DNA of 64,000 bases from Pelecanus crispus (taxonomy: Eukaryota > Chordata > Aves > Pelecaniformes > Pelecanidae), in the NCBI RefSeq assembly GCF_030463565.1, contig NC_134643.1, positions 123,858,309-123,922,308 of the forward strand, given 5' to 3'. Under the pieces are notes generated by a model. That model ran no database searches. It saw only the letters and a program-made list of their open reading frames with translations, and was not told where the DNA came from. Shown here piece after piece: positions 10,614 through 22,975 of this stretch. Position 1 is the first letter of the stretch. Every line of letters starts with the position of its first letter. The translations under genes and the position numbers were made by a program.

Positions 10614-13600
10614 GTAGGAAGCAAACTGTCTGGCATAGTCCTATGTGCTACAAAGCTATGTGGAGAAGAATAGTAGATGCATCAAGGATTTTACAATGCT
10701 ACTGATATAGGAGCTCTGTGCCAATGGCGTGCTGCTCTTTTGGCTGGGCAAGCTGCCTGCCTTCTTATGCATGATGAGAGGGCAATGTGAAATGGCTCTT
10801 CCTGTAGCATCTGTTGGGCTAACTATGCATGTAAAGATGCTTCCCTGGAGTATTGTATTTGCATCACATACAGAGCATGAAAATACTTTAGGCACACAGT
10901 GCATGTGAGCAGAGTTGCGTTTATTGCCTCAGTGCCCATGAGTTTCTCTGGGCCCATGGGAGCCCATCATCTGTGTGAGCCATGTTCCTCAGAGATCTGT
11001 GTTTTCTCTGTTCTGCAAGCCTCATACTTTGTTCTATGCATTCCCTGCTCAAGGATTCCAGTTGATAAAAAAGAACCTTTGGCCCTGGGTGATTTTGTCA
11101 TCTTTACTTATCTTTAACTTTCTCAGGCCATTCAGTTACCTGTAGAACAGTTAACCTAAATCTTGCTGTGCGGAGCAAGAATTTAACCCTTTCATCTTCT
11201 AGTGGACAGGAAGGTAGGGAAAGTGAGGAAGACACAGCAGCTGTAAGGTAGAAGAGTGCATTTTCCTTGTAGGTGTTCATAAAAGCAAGTTGAGAATCAT
11301 GTTAGCTCCAGATAGAGCAAATCACAAGCATGACTACTAGTTCATTTCCCTGCCAGTACAAACTTGTTCTTTCTGTATTTTCTGGTTTGTTTGTTTTTTT
11401 TTTTTTAATCTTTTTGCCTGATCTCCAGTTAGGACATGCAACTGTTCAAGCACAGTCTTGTGCTGACTCATCTGCTCACAGCATAAGTTAAGGAGGCCTG
11501 TCGGGTAGTATGGATCAAACCTCACCTGCTGCTGAAGGATGGATCTTCTCACGTAGTGGGAGTGCAGCAGTGGTGTTTTCAAGTCCAGTCACTGTATATT
11601 TTACATGGTACTCTGCAGGAAGATTGCTCGTGTTCGAGATCAGCTTAATAGGAGGCAACTCTTAATATAATTATCTGAGCTTCAGGATGTGCTCAAGATA
11701 GAGCGGTGTTAAAACCTTGCAGCAACAGTTAAAAGATTGTATCTCTGTCCATGTGTATCATTTATAAAGCCTGCAGGTGCTCAGACCAGTATTTCATCAA
11801 TTCATAATCAGGGCTTCAGCTCAACCTACTAGTGACAGTGAGTTTGAGCAAGACTGAGCTGCAACTACAGCAGTTGAAGTGCAGTGAGTGTTTCCTGTTG
11901 CTGACTTTGCAGCAGCTGTAGCCTCCATCAAGGTGGGGACCTGGACAAGTGAGATAAAAGCTCCTCAAATTGCTGCAGCAAGATTTGTTAGAGCTCATCT
12001 ATGAGACATCTTAGATTTATTATCATGGAGCCACTAAACAGGTAAATAGGTAAAATAGTGTGACCAGTGGAGGTCCTGTTAATTCCTTTACTACATCATG
12101 GATTTTTTTTTTTTTTTTAATTTGGAAGTTGCTTCCAGATGTTTAGCCTAGACTTTCTTCAAGCAGACAACTGACTGTGAGCCAGCAGTAGGTCATACAA
12201 TTAAGAAATGTGATAGAGGAACCAGTTGTAATGTTGTTAAGTATCTAGCATAGAGGCTGGAGGGTTTAACACCTGTGTAAGGTGTGATGCTTATCTCATA
12301 TTTTGGCTTTAGTTCTTGCTTCTGAGATTGGCGTTTCTACCCAAGCTTACTTCTTGCCTTGCCAGGTTTCTGCTACCAACCCAGAATTTATGTTTTCCTT
12401 TCTTTATTGTAGTACTGTGTGTCATTGCTGTCTGTCAAAGATTAGATTTACCATTAAATTTAATATATTGTTTGGTTTTTGTGCTACATTACAGATAGTC
12501 CAGCAAAAACTGTTCACGTATGAAATGATTATGTACCTGTGGGTTGCATTCTGCATGAGCTTCTGTGAGAGCAGTCATTTTTAGTAATGCTTGTTAAATG
12601 AGTGTATATCTATCAGAAGTTACAAGTAATATATCTTGTTAGACAAATGAGTGGGTTTTGGAGTGTAGGGAAGCTTCTCTCATGCAAGGTGGGTATGGAA
12701 GCAGGAGTTTGGAGTTGTGTAGGTTTTTAGCTGCTTCTCCCACTGTCGTAACTCTCGCAATAGGTCATGGTCTGGCTTTGGGCATCCAATTCAAATGCAA
12801 GCGATTGGCAAAACTTGATGCCATCAGTGCCCATTCCTTGAGAGTATAAGTCAGCTGTTAAAGCTGTGTTTTGCAATAAAAACACAACTACATTAAATAC
12901 TGAATGGCCTGTTGCTGCTTCTCTTTCGAGTTTGCGTAGGTCTGGGCTATGGACACAAGTGAAGACCTGCCTAATCTATGTAGGTGGCCTTCATCACTGC
13001 AGAGGTAGAGTCTATAGCAGAAGAGGAAGAATGCTGTTACTGTAGCTCTTACTTCCCCCTCAAAGTGGAGGACGCATAGCATATGGCTTATTGCTAAGCC
13101 GAATTGTCAGCTGATGGCACCTCCTACCCCACTTTTGGTGGTGGCAAGCTGTCAGTTCTGTCTGATGAAATCATACCCTTACAGTGCAGTTCCATGGTCT
13201 GCTTATGCTTACATAAATAGGCTCCCTTTCCTAGCTGCTAATTCCCACTCTTGATTGTGTTAGCACAGATCTGTCAGTTCAGGGGGTGATTTATGACACA
13301 AGTATTTATCAGGTTTAGGGTTGGTTGGGGTTTGTTGTTTGTTTTTTCAGGCTGTGCCAAATCTTAGCCTGGCATTCTTTATAGAAGCTTTTACAGTGTT
13401 TGTTGCAGTTTGGCACTGCTCTGACTTCAGGTCCCAGCTAAGAACCCAAGACATAACAACATAAGAGTCAGGATATAGAAGCAGTTGCCTGCCATGTTGT
13501 TGGATGCTAGTACCAGGGTGGTAGTCTAACTTTTGCATCTTCAGCGGTAACATCCTATATTCAGGATCTTCCCTTCTGATTTCCCCTCTGCACCCTCCCC

Positions 13601-16511
13601 TCCCCTGGTATGTCAGGATGGTGCCAAAGTGCTGTGCTATAGATTTAAGAGGAGAGGGTACCTCAGAGTTTACTTGCCTGTGGTAGTGGCAGCCCAGACT
13701 GAGCACTGGGTGTGAGTACAGGCAGGTCAGTGGGCAGACTGGGCAGCACACCCTGTGAGAGCAGTCTTTCCTTGTCTCTTCCATACAAAAAGCAGAAAGA
13801 CAAATGGCCTGTGGGTTGGCAAATGGCTCTGCAGGGTGATACAGCTGACTTTCCTGGGGCAAAGCTAAAGCTGTCAGCTGAGAAGAGATGAAAACATAAT
13901 GATCTCATTAATACAATATTGCAGAGCTGGATCTCTTCATTAATAAAAATGTCATGTTAGGGATGTTACTTTTTTTTTTCCTTATGTATTTTAATTGGTC
14001 ATATGCCTGTTTCCTAACTGTCAAAAACCCCCAAGTTACTAAGCTAAACTTTTTGGGTTTGGTAGTTGAGTAACTTCCTTTCAAACAGTACTACAATTCT
14101 GATTTTTTTTTTAAATTTTTTTCTTTTTCCCCCTCCCTTGCTACATCCTCTCATGAAAAGTTCGTGACACAACTCCATTTGCAGTCCAAGCAGAGGTTAC
14201 ACTGAAGACAAACTTTTTTGGCACCAGGAATGTTTGCACAGAACTGTTGCCTCTTGTGAAGCCTTATGGTAAGTGTAACATAGCAAGTAGAGAAATAGTT
14301 TTATAGTATAGCCCCATTAAATGGGAAAATCCTGTCCTGTCTCAGAAGCACACTGCCCCATAGCAAGAGGAGTGCACCTTGCAGTACTGTAGGCAAGAGA
14401 ACAGATGGCCTTTCATGACACCCAGAATGTCTCTGCTGTGTAATTTACATCGACTTTCAAGCTAGTCACATTCTTCTGTTATGGATTGAAGTGGAATTCT
14501 CATGGTGCCCTCAAGAAGACATGAAGAATTTACCCATGTTCTGTCCATGATATCTGCCTACATAAATTGTTATTGCTTGAAAAAGGACCTTTTGATGATA
14601 GAACTAGGATAAGGAAGTACCTAAAAACAGTGTTTCAGCTGAGTTTGATGTCACATGCCTGTTCTTGCTACTGCTGAAGAAACCTTCTCAGTAAGCTGTT
14701 GGTCTGTCTCTAAATCCCAGCCTTTGCTGTATTTGCAAGTTTCTAGTGATACAGTTATAAATGGCACTTGAAGATGTACTTTAAGTTACTGCGATTTGGT
14801 GATGTTAGGAGGAACTGGAAGAAAACACTTTACCAAAAATGGTAAATAGAATGGACCAGGATCAAAGAAGATAGATGCATCAATAATAAAGAGGTGTTAG
14901 CAATGTACAAATAATCTGTACTCATTGGATAACTGTCCTGCACAGAATGCTCCTGTTCTCGAAACCTGGGAGCACTGGAAGTGCCCTGGAATGCTACTGA
15001 CATATTACGGATGATTTGAAAGGAGGGTATTTGGATCTAATACCCACATCAAATTTAAGGGTTTGTTTTTTAAATACAATTCTTTTCAAGACTGGTGATC
15101 ATTAGATATTTTCATGGATATTTGAATAAGTGCTTGCTGCTATGAATGAAATGTTGTCCATACCAATGTTTAAATACATCTGGATTTCTAAGAGAAAAGA
15201 AGTCCAGTAGCTGAGAGAGAAGTTAGGAACTGTTAGTCCCTAGGGAGGAAGGAAAGGATAGAGTAAATTAATTTGGGGGCCTGGTAGGGGAGAGAGTAAA
15301 TGGTGCCAAAATTGCAATTTAGTCCTCTTGTACTAAGGGTGAAGGACAAATGTGTTAACATAGTCATTAACTATGGATTAATTTCTGTGGCTTTTAAGAT
15401 CTAAATTCTCATGTTCATACCCTAGTTCATCACGTGAATGGCTGTGAACAAGCAAGAAAGAGGGGAAACAGTGTAACATAATTTTGGGGAAGATGAGTGA
15501 ATTACTGATTCAGTGACTCATTCCTCTGTACTGAAGTGTTGGGAGATAAATAGCTTACTGTAGTTTTGCATGCTGGGGTTTGTAAATCTTCAGGTATTCT
15601 GTAAACAAGTTGATGGTCTCACTCCATTAAGAACTAGATTGCTTTTGTTGAATTCTGTATTATTCTGGCTTTTGAGGTATGTTCTTACGGCACTTTACTC
15701 AAGCTGTTGCAGAAGTGAGAATGTTTTTGACCAGAACTTTGAGAATAAAGTCAGGCTGCCGTTACTGAGAAAGCTACTTGCTGCTATGAATATGCCTACA
15801 GATTGTAACAGACTATTTCCTGGAAGAACACCTGAAGTTCAACAGAGAGCTTTTGCAGGTTCACACCTTAAATTACCCTCGTAATGGAATTCACTAGAAA
15901 CACTTGACATTGAGTTAACTGTGATCTTCCAGAAGCTCTGCAAAATAGCCCACACAAAATGTTTTACAGGTATTCACCTAAGCAGTGAATACATAAATGT
16001 AGAGCAAGCCCACTTCAGTGTCTGGGTTTGTTTAATGTGTGTAAAAGTAATCAGTCTTTATTCTCTTTTACCAGGTAGAGTAGTGAATGTCTCTAGTATG
16101 GTAAGTAGCTCAGCTCTGGGAGGCTGCAGCCGAGAACTACAGCAAAAGTTTCGCAGCGACACGATCACTGAGGATGAGTTAGTGGAACTCATGACCAAAT
16201 TTGTGGAAGATACCAAGAAAAGTGTGCATGAGAAAGAGGGTTGGCCAAATACTGCCTATGGTGTATCCAAAATTGGTGTCACAGTCTTGTCCAGGATTCA
16301 AGCCCGGATGTTAAATGAGAAAAGAAAAGGTGACCACATCCTTCTCAATGCCTGCTGTCCTGGATGGGTGAGAACAGACATGGCAGGTCCTAAAGCCACT
16401 AAATCGCCAGATGAAGGGGCTGTGACCCCAGTTTATTTGGCCCTCTTGCCTTCTGATGCTGATGGTCCTCATGGCCAGTTTGTTAGTGAAAAAACTGTTC
16501 GACCCTGGTGA
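10328..16511 (+). CDS. CBR1: CBR1, NADPH-dependent carbonyl reductase (complete, 3 coding exons)
   Basis: The coding exons 10328-10613, 14161-14268 and 16075-16511 join to 831 nt, or 276 residues (human CBR1 has 277). It is a monomeric cytosolic short-chain dehydrogenase/reductase that reduces quinones, prostaglandins and xenobiotic carbonyls with NADPH. The nucleotide-binding TGSNKGIG is at residues 10-17 and NNAG at 88-91. The catalytic residues fall at Asn113, Ser139, Tyr193 and Lys197 (AYGVSKIG), the same numbers as in human. CCPGWVRTDMAGPKATKSP, conserved in CBR1/CBR3, is near residue 230. Exon borders fall exactly where the human gene has them (phases 1 and 1). The ATG has A at -3, and 5' UTR extends back to the acceptor at 10248. 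CBR3 is an alternative name on sequence alone, but the position next to SETD4 and the high CBR1 similarity favour CBR1. Confidence 0.95.
10614..14160 (+). other. CBR1 intron 1 (no further gene seen)
   Basis: AT-rich intron. It contains a T12 run near 11394, a T16 run near 12102 and scattered short open frames without codon structure. No transposon signature was recognised. Confidence 0.7.
14161..14268 (+). CDS. CBR1: CBR1 coding exon 2
   Basis: Codes residues 96-131 and the first base of codon 132: VRDTTPFAVQAEVTLKTNFF, then GTRNVCTELLPLVKPY. It includes the catalytic Asn113. The acceptor is ctcatgaaaag after a long T/C tract and the donor gtaagt. At 108 nt, the same as the human exon 2, it lacks the reading length to be seen in an ORF scan. 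Confidence 0.94.
14269..16074 (+). other. CBR1 intron 2 (no further gene seen)
   Basis: Ordinary intron sequence. The 104-codon open stretch at 15570-15884 has no recognisable motif and no supporting splice structure. Confidence 0.65.
16075..16511 (+). CDS. CBR1: CBR1 coding exon 3 (stop codon)
   Basis: Codes residues 132-276 from GRVVNVSS to the final RPW. It carries Ser139, Tyr193 and Lys197. The acceptor is ttctcttttaccag. An open frame runs upstream of the acceptor to 15921 but that part is intron. Confidence 0.96.
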
Positions 16512-17330
16512 GCTTGTGTATGTGGACCCGTGCAAGTGGTAATATGGCTGTGGATTAGCCTGTGCCCTGGTAGGGCATTTACCCCGAGCATCTCATCCTG
16601 TCCACAGCAGCAGCAGGGTCCTTTATCATTACAATGAGGGTTAGAGTTAAGAGTAATCCTCTGGGATTAAGTCTACACTAGTATGCTTCCCAGCAGTCTT
16701 CACTAGCCTGCTCACAGCATTGACTGTGTAGCCCAGAATCTGATTTGTGAGCGTTCCAGCCCAGATGATACAGGCTAATTTGGTGTTGCCCTAATGTAGA
16801 GGTGCCTGACCTTGTTTACCTGAATTTACTCATAATTAAATCCTTGCCAGCCCTTCTCCCACTCCCCTGGCCAGATCTCTGATGTGCAGTTGGGATGAGG
16901 AAGCAGATGCCTTACACTTTCTCAGCATAATAGATTCTTCTAGGGACCATAGTTGCTTCTTGCAGGGTTTCTTAAAGGGGGAGGGGGTTGTTCAGAGGTC
17001 TACAGTCTGACCAGTTTGGGGGGAGGCTAAGACTGGAACAGAATCACTGCTGTATAGAGATTCCTTATTATCAGTACAAAATGGAATTAGGTAAAAATAA
17101 AAAGAGCAGTGACATACCATTAATAGAACTTAATCAGTTGGCTTTATTAATATGCCTGTCAATAAATGATGACTTAATGATTTGTATTCATCCAACTGGC
17201 TTATTCTGATACTAAAAATCTATAATGTTTGAAAATACACTTATATTTTCTGCAGCTAAGTTTGTAACTGGAATGTGTGATGTCTGGACTATATTAAGAG
17301 AAGAATAAACTGCAGAACTGACATAGCAAA
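16512..17330 (+). other. CBR1: Probable CBR1 3' UTR with AATAAA signals
   Basis: Non-coding after the CBR1 stop. Hexamers AATAAA occur at 17161-17166 and 17304-17309; the second is the more likely main site, giving a 3' UTR of about 0.8 kb. The choice is inference. Confidence 0.5.
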
Positions 17331-19422
17331 CTATTCCTTAGGTCTTCCAGTTCATTTATTGCACAGCCAGAAGTTCCCTTATTAAAAAGCTGGATTAAGT
17401 GCTCTCCATGTAAGGTTTACAGTTCATTTTCTCTACTACAATACTGTTACAGGGTAGGACTGAAATACATAATTATCACGGTAACCAAAACAAGTCCTCC
17501 AAGCAAAATCACAGGTAGAGGAAGTGGTGACATGGAGAGCACCGAATTTGTTTTCCCATTTAAAATGTTGGATATTGCATTTCAAACGCTTCATCTTGAT
17601 AGGTTGCCATCGCACTTCAAGCTGTAGAGGTGGAGCCATTTGGCAGCAGAGGCAGCCTCCGGGTAGGGCAGGGCAGCTGGGGCAGCCCCCGGCTGTGGGG
17701 CAGCCCGCTGCAGGGGGCTGGAGCGAGGTGGGGTTTGGTCAGCCCCAGGCTGTGACCCTGCAGCTCCTTCTCCACCGTGTCCTGCCAGCCAGCCCAGCAG
17801 CTGTGGTGGGGGCTCCAGGGCCCTGCCCCGTCTTCCATGGGGCAAGGTGCACAGGGTGCTGTGCTCTGCAGGGGAGGCTGCTGCCCTCTTCCTCTTGCTG
17901 TGGGAAGCTGAAGGAGCTGGAAACAATTGCCTATAAACCTGTCATTAGTAATGACAAACCAGCAGTGGACATGTTAATTCTTAATCAGGAGTCAGCAAGA
18001 CAATGCCAAAGTGGCTTAGCCAACTGGGCTTTACATTGGCTTCCCCAATACAGTTTGTGTTCAGGGAAGCCTTGGATCAAAAGACCTTGGACATAAATAA
18101 TACGTGTGGTTTTGGTAATCACTTATCAGCACAGAACAAAGGTGTGATTATTAGTTGGTCTTTTAAGGATACAGTAGCTATTGTTTTTATGAAGAGAGAA
18201 GTTATTGCCAAATGCGTCATGCCCCAGAGCTCATTGAAGAGCAGGATGAGCGCTGCCCTGAAAGTTCTCATGTTAATCTATTCTCAGTGAAGGAAAAAAA
18301 TCAGAGACCTTTAGTTTAAGGGCAACAGATCAGTTACCAAATCCCTATATTAGTTTTTAATGCATTTTATGTACTACTGACTGACTGCCTACAGTACGAT
18401 AGCTCCAAAAGCCATCCAGTTGCTGTATTAACTTAGGACTATCATTCTGATGTGCAACAGAAAGAACCACTGGTTGTTTATGTTCTTCTGGTTGTGCTAA
18501 CAGTATCTCAGCAAAATAAAACATGGCTGTTCTGATTTAGTAATAATTTGTGCACAGCTTTAAGAGATGTAATCCAGCAGTGGAGAATCATACCTAGTTC
18601 TTCGTACGTGAAATGCTTCTTGAGTCATTAACTTTCAAAAGTTGTGTGCCCTTCCGGTTGGCATGAACAAACTCTCCAAACAAACCTTGACCCAGCTTTC
18701 ATCTGGTTTGTGCAAAGACCAGACTGTAGTAGATCCGCATACCGTAGCTGGATAGTATCCATTGTTAAATACGAATTAGTTTCTAAGTATCCTGTATGCT
18801 CTATAAAGCTCCTTCTTAAGTCTAACTCAGGATCTGGGTTTGGTTTTTACATTCAAGCCAAACAAATTATAAGTTTGAAAGTTTTACAACACATGTTTCA
18901 AACTCTTACATTAAACCCTTTCACAGTGCTTGTTTGTTGTTAAACATACCCTATTTCAGGGTAAGGAAGCAAAGTGGAAGATGATGGCAAAATAGTCATC
19001 TTCGGAAATGTCATTTCTTGTGGTGAAATGGATTATGATACGGACAGTTTCTTCTGGTATGAAGAGAAAGAACAGAGGACAGATCTTTCCACAACCTTTG
19101 CAGCTGTGGCACGGTGCTCGAGGACGGAAAATCAGCTGTGTGGATACAACCTCAGCTGTAGGAGGTAGAAACAAGAGGCAGAAAATACTGGCTGTTCACA
19201 GGACCAGTCAGAGTCGGGAAGGAGCTGAGGCAGGAGAAGCACATCCCCCGGTGACGCTGGTGGGGGGGCTGTGTCCTGGGAACAGAGCTGGGACCCCACG
19301 GGGCAGGCTGCCGGGGAGGGCTGTTTGCTGAGAGCAGAGGCAGAGGACAGGCTGTACAGCGTGTGTGGCAGGCTGGGTCTTTGGACAGGGCTTGCATTGT
19401 TCAACCAAAATGTCTTTAAATG

Positions 19423-19462
<40 letters not shown>

Positions 19463-19643
19463 GTGCCTCCCTGCTTCTCTCCCATGTCCATTGTGTCTGA
19501 GGTATTTTGTTGCTTTCAGATTCTGGCAGGCTCGCTGAGTGGTTATTGTGTAAAGTTCAAGGGTTAGGAAAGGGATGAAATAATAATGACCTGTTGTACT
19601 GTATAAAACTTTTACGCGTGATTTACTGTTTTTCTTTTTACAG
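17310..19643. other. Intergenic stretch after CBR1
   Basis: No recognised gene. It holds a GC-rich block at about 17640-17900, a second GC-rich block at about 19195-19400, and the T35 tract. Two minus-strand open stretches behind good acceptor sequences (17436-17621 and 18956-19155) are treated under findings. Confidence 0.6.
19425..19459. repeat. Poly(T) tract, 35 bases
   Basis: An uninterrupted T run. It may be the reverse-complement tail of an old retroposed insert or simple slippage; no flanking duplication was recognised. The length is likely to vary between individuals. Confidence 0.85.
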
Positions 19644-19965
19644 CATGTCACTACCATTTTTACTTTGCAATTTATTAGCCAAAGAAAATGCCTGGCAATG
19701 CAGTAGCTGTGGTGACATGGGACAATACAGGAACTGGATCTGCAATTGTGAGAGCTCAGTGGCGGCAGTTTCTTGGGGATGCCACAGCTTGTGCAGGATG
19801 CAGTCAGGCAGCGGTGGCAAAACTTTGGGAGCGGAAGCTGTACCTCCTGCCACGACAGCTGGGTATCAACAGTGTGCAAGGCCTCTGGGGCTTTCTGAAG
19901 GAGAAGCTACAGACATCCCAGTGTGCTGGTTAACAGTGCAGCCATCACGTTCAAAGGCTGTAGTA
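19644..19965 (+). pseudogene. Decayed CBR-family first coding exon (CBR3-position relic)
   Basis: From 19688 a frame begins MPGNAVAVVTWDNTGTGSA, clearly related to the CBR1 start exon (VAVVTGSNKGIG); AIVRA, AVAKL and FLKEK are also kept. The first glycine of the cofactor motif is TGG (Trp), and the YLTARDPGRG segment is altered and shortened. A frame change after FLKEK ends the frame in TAA at about 19933. The LVNNAGIAFK end survives only in another frame as LVNSAAITFK. An acceptor-like tttttacag precedes it (19643), as in CBR1, so this is a remnant of a spliced tandem copy, not a processed one. The old donor is now gctg. No matching exon 2 or 3 was found before 23 kb. It lies between CBR1 and DOP1B, where mammals have CBR3. 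Confidence 0.85.
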
Positions 19966-22944
19966 GGCCGGCGTTCGGCAGAGCTTTGCTTTGGAAAGCC
20001 TGTGATCTGAAGGTATGAGGGCAATCAGTAAGGAGACTGGTCTGCTCGAAACCTTTTTGAATCTAAAGGGAATTACAACCAGGTCATTTCTATCTGGATC
20101 CCCTGCAATGCTGATAACTATAGTGTGGGCCAGGCTTTTGTAGCCATTATGGCTCCAATGCTGTGTAGCACAGCGTGTTTGGTTTTCAAAGCTGCACCTT
20201 AGACATGCCTAGAGAGCTTGAGGTCAGTTTACCTAAAATGATGAAGAGAATATACCTAGCTTAACATGTTGTTTCCTTAAATTTTCCATTTAAGTGTTTT
20301 CCTATATAAATAATGAAGATGGCAAGAACTCTTCTTGAGAATTCATGTATGTCCACAGATAATTTTAATTGAACCCATCTCTTACAGTAGTATAACCCAA
20401 CATGTAGGCAGTGTCCTGACTTTGAATGCTGTGGCGTTCCTCTCAGCCTAAAAATGTGTCAAGAAAATTTAGATTATATATGCGCCCAGTATTACTTAAA
20501 TCAGAATATAATTCAAACTCCAGTCTCATGTTGGTATAGGGATGTTTTTAGCTTTTTAATCTCAAATCATGAAAAAAGAGAAGGAACAATAATGATGTTT
20601 TACAATGGATATTCTTCAGTTTTTGGTTTTGTTCTGTGAAGACTTCATTTTGGAGCTGACAATAAAGGAAACCGCCAGCTGGACAAAGTTCTGGTCTTGG
20701 AGGCCAGTTTTCGTCATCTATAGATCTCTTCACAAGGTTAGCTATTCATGTTGTTCATCTGAATGAACAATACTCAACTTCACATTTCCCAGTTTGGGTT
20801 GTTGTCTTGTCTTTGGACCCTGCTCACTGATATAGAGTTGTGGTTGCTCAGCACTCTTAAAATCCTACCCTGTCTCACTTCAGGTACATACCCACATACT
20901 CAGACACCCTGATCTGATGGGTATTGTCTGTTTGTTTGATTGGAGTTATACAGTATTTAGAGGACATATGGCATGGCAGCAGTGGCTCCAGTGGTGTTTT
21001 ATTTGTGAATGTATTGGTTTAGACTCTGCTAAGGAGATAAAATACTGAAAGCAAGTAACTTGTTAAACTTCCCTCAGTAAATAATAGAAATGCTATATAG
21101 TTTCATGGTAGGAATTTCATATTTTAAATTGCAAGGGATATTTCTAAAAAAAAAAATTCAACAAAAAAAATCTGACAGGTGATATACAATTGGAGTAGAC
21201 TTTTCCAGTACGAACCAAACAGATTGATGTCAACGTCATGTGGAAGTTAATGTGAATGTTCATTAGATTGAAGTGCAGCCTGGCTGTCTCCAGAAGTGAT
21301 TACATCAGTAAATCTATTACTTGATCTGATCCCAAGGGCCAGGATTTAGCACAGGCAGCACTGCCATGGTGTATATAACAAACTGATTTATAGCCTTTCC
21401 TGAAAAGAAGTCTTGAATAGTTAGTACGATAGGCATGCTTTGAGTTAGCATAACCTCCGATACAAAAAAACAGCATTCGGAGTTATTTTTCAAATGATTT
21501 GTAAGCACAAGAGCAGAGGGAGTGGATTGGTCTGGAGGGTGGTTGGTTTTGGTGCGTGTTCTGATCAAAGCTTCCCAGCAGGCTGAGCACTTCCGTGGCC
21601 TCTCCAGGTGCCTGCCAGCAGCTGACTGGATACGGCAGCTGTTCCCTCAGCAGGAGCCCAGGAAGATCTCTCTCCTCTGTCTGACAGCCTGGTTCTTTGA
21701 AATTCCAGAAGACCTCTGTCTTGTGGTAGAACTGGTAAATGGGTTCAAAAGTTAGGTGGAAATCAGAATGAAATGAATACAGTTAAGCACCCACATACAA
21801 CTGGTGCAGTCAAAGGACACAGATTTGCGAGAAAAAGAACTTCTAAAGAGATGGCAAACCCTCAGAAACTGATTTTAAAATATCCTAAGTAACATGCTGT
21901 ATTTTAGGACATAAATGTCATGTGTTAAGGACATCATCAAAAAGACAAGTTCTTTGCTCAGTTGGGCAGGTATTCAGAAGCACTGACCTTCATTTCCAAG
22001 TACCTTAGTTCTTGGAACTTAGTTCTTGCAGCTACGCTGCCTTAGAAAAAGATGAAAGTTACAAAACCTAAAATTTAGAAATTTAAACTTAAATTGGTGG
22101 CATTGCAGTTTAGAAAGATAAGCCATGTTGATGCCCACAGTACTGAATATATCTACTGTCATGTATACCTAAGGAAAAATGTCTATTCAAACGATCAAGC
22201 CAGTTTATTGTATTAGGAGGAAGCCCGATCTGAATTTAGAACCTGATTGACTGTGTGCTCTAAGACCACCCCATTTCTGAAGATTTGTCTTTTAAAATGA
22301 TGACAGATCTGTAATAAAGCTGTAAGTCACTGCAAAACATTTTAATATTTTGTCACACAAATTTCCCATGCACGTTACACATTTCTCTGACATTACCCAG
22401 CCTCTCAGGCATCCACACTGACCTCGGTGCCGCGGGCGGATGCTGACTTCCCAAATGGATGGAATGTGCAAGAGCCACGTGGGCTGTGTGAAGGCTTGTG
22501 AACAACTGCTAAGATTTTATAGTGAGACAGCACGTCCTGAAGCTAGCCAGCAGTGCTTTTTGGGACCCAGTCCAGCTTTTGGAGATATACACAACTGGGG
22601 AGTGAAAGCACATGTGGAAGCCTTCCTGCCTTCCCATCTTGCTTCCATCCTTCCAGCACGTGCATACAGCAGTCTCATAGCTGCCAGTAACCATAGCTTG
22701 GATTTGCTAGAAGAACAACATGCCAAATTACATTATTAAAATCTAGCTAGGAAGGGGAAAGGCAGGTGGCCTCAAGAAAATAAAAGAGTATATGAATGTA
22801 AAACTTACTGGATATCATTGCTGAAACAGTATCCATCATAATCTTAAAAGCCACGGTTTCTATTCTCTCATCTTGAATAACTGAACAGGTTATTTCCTTG
22901 ACTTTTTCAGCTACTTGGAGCTACCAGGATTATGTTCTGCCTGC

Positions 22945-22975
<31 letters not shown>

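Noticed and set aside
15921-16074. Upstream extension of the CBR1 exon 3 open frame
   Set aside because: The ttttaccag acceptor at 16074 and the CBR1 protein similarity start exactly at 16075; upstream residues match nothing in the family.
19132-19879. 223-codon minus-strand frame through the poly(T) tract
   Set aside because: It exists because the T35 run reads as poly-lysine and joins unrelated sequence; part of it is the reverse of the CBR relic.
20548-20740. Protein-like frames on both strands near 20.6 kb
   Set aside because: Frames on both strands look plausible at once, and the minus-strand acceptor lacks a pyrimidine tract, so neither can be supported.
22440-22739. 99-codon plus-strand open frame upstream of DOP1B
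   Set aside because: No family motif and no clear splice or promoter context. Minus-strand frames over the same bases are equally open.
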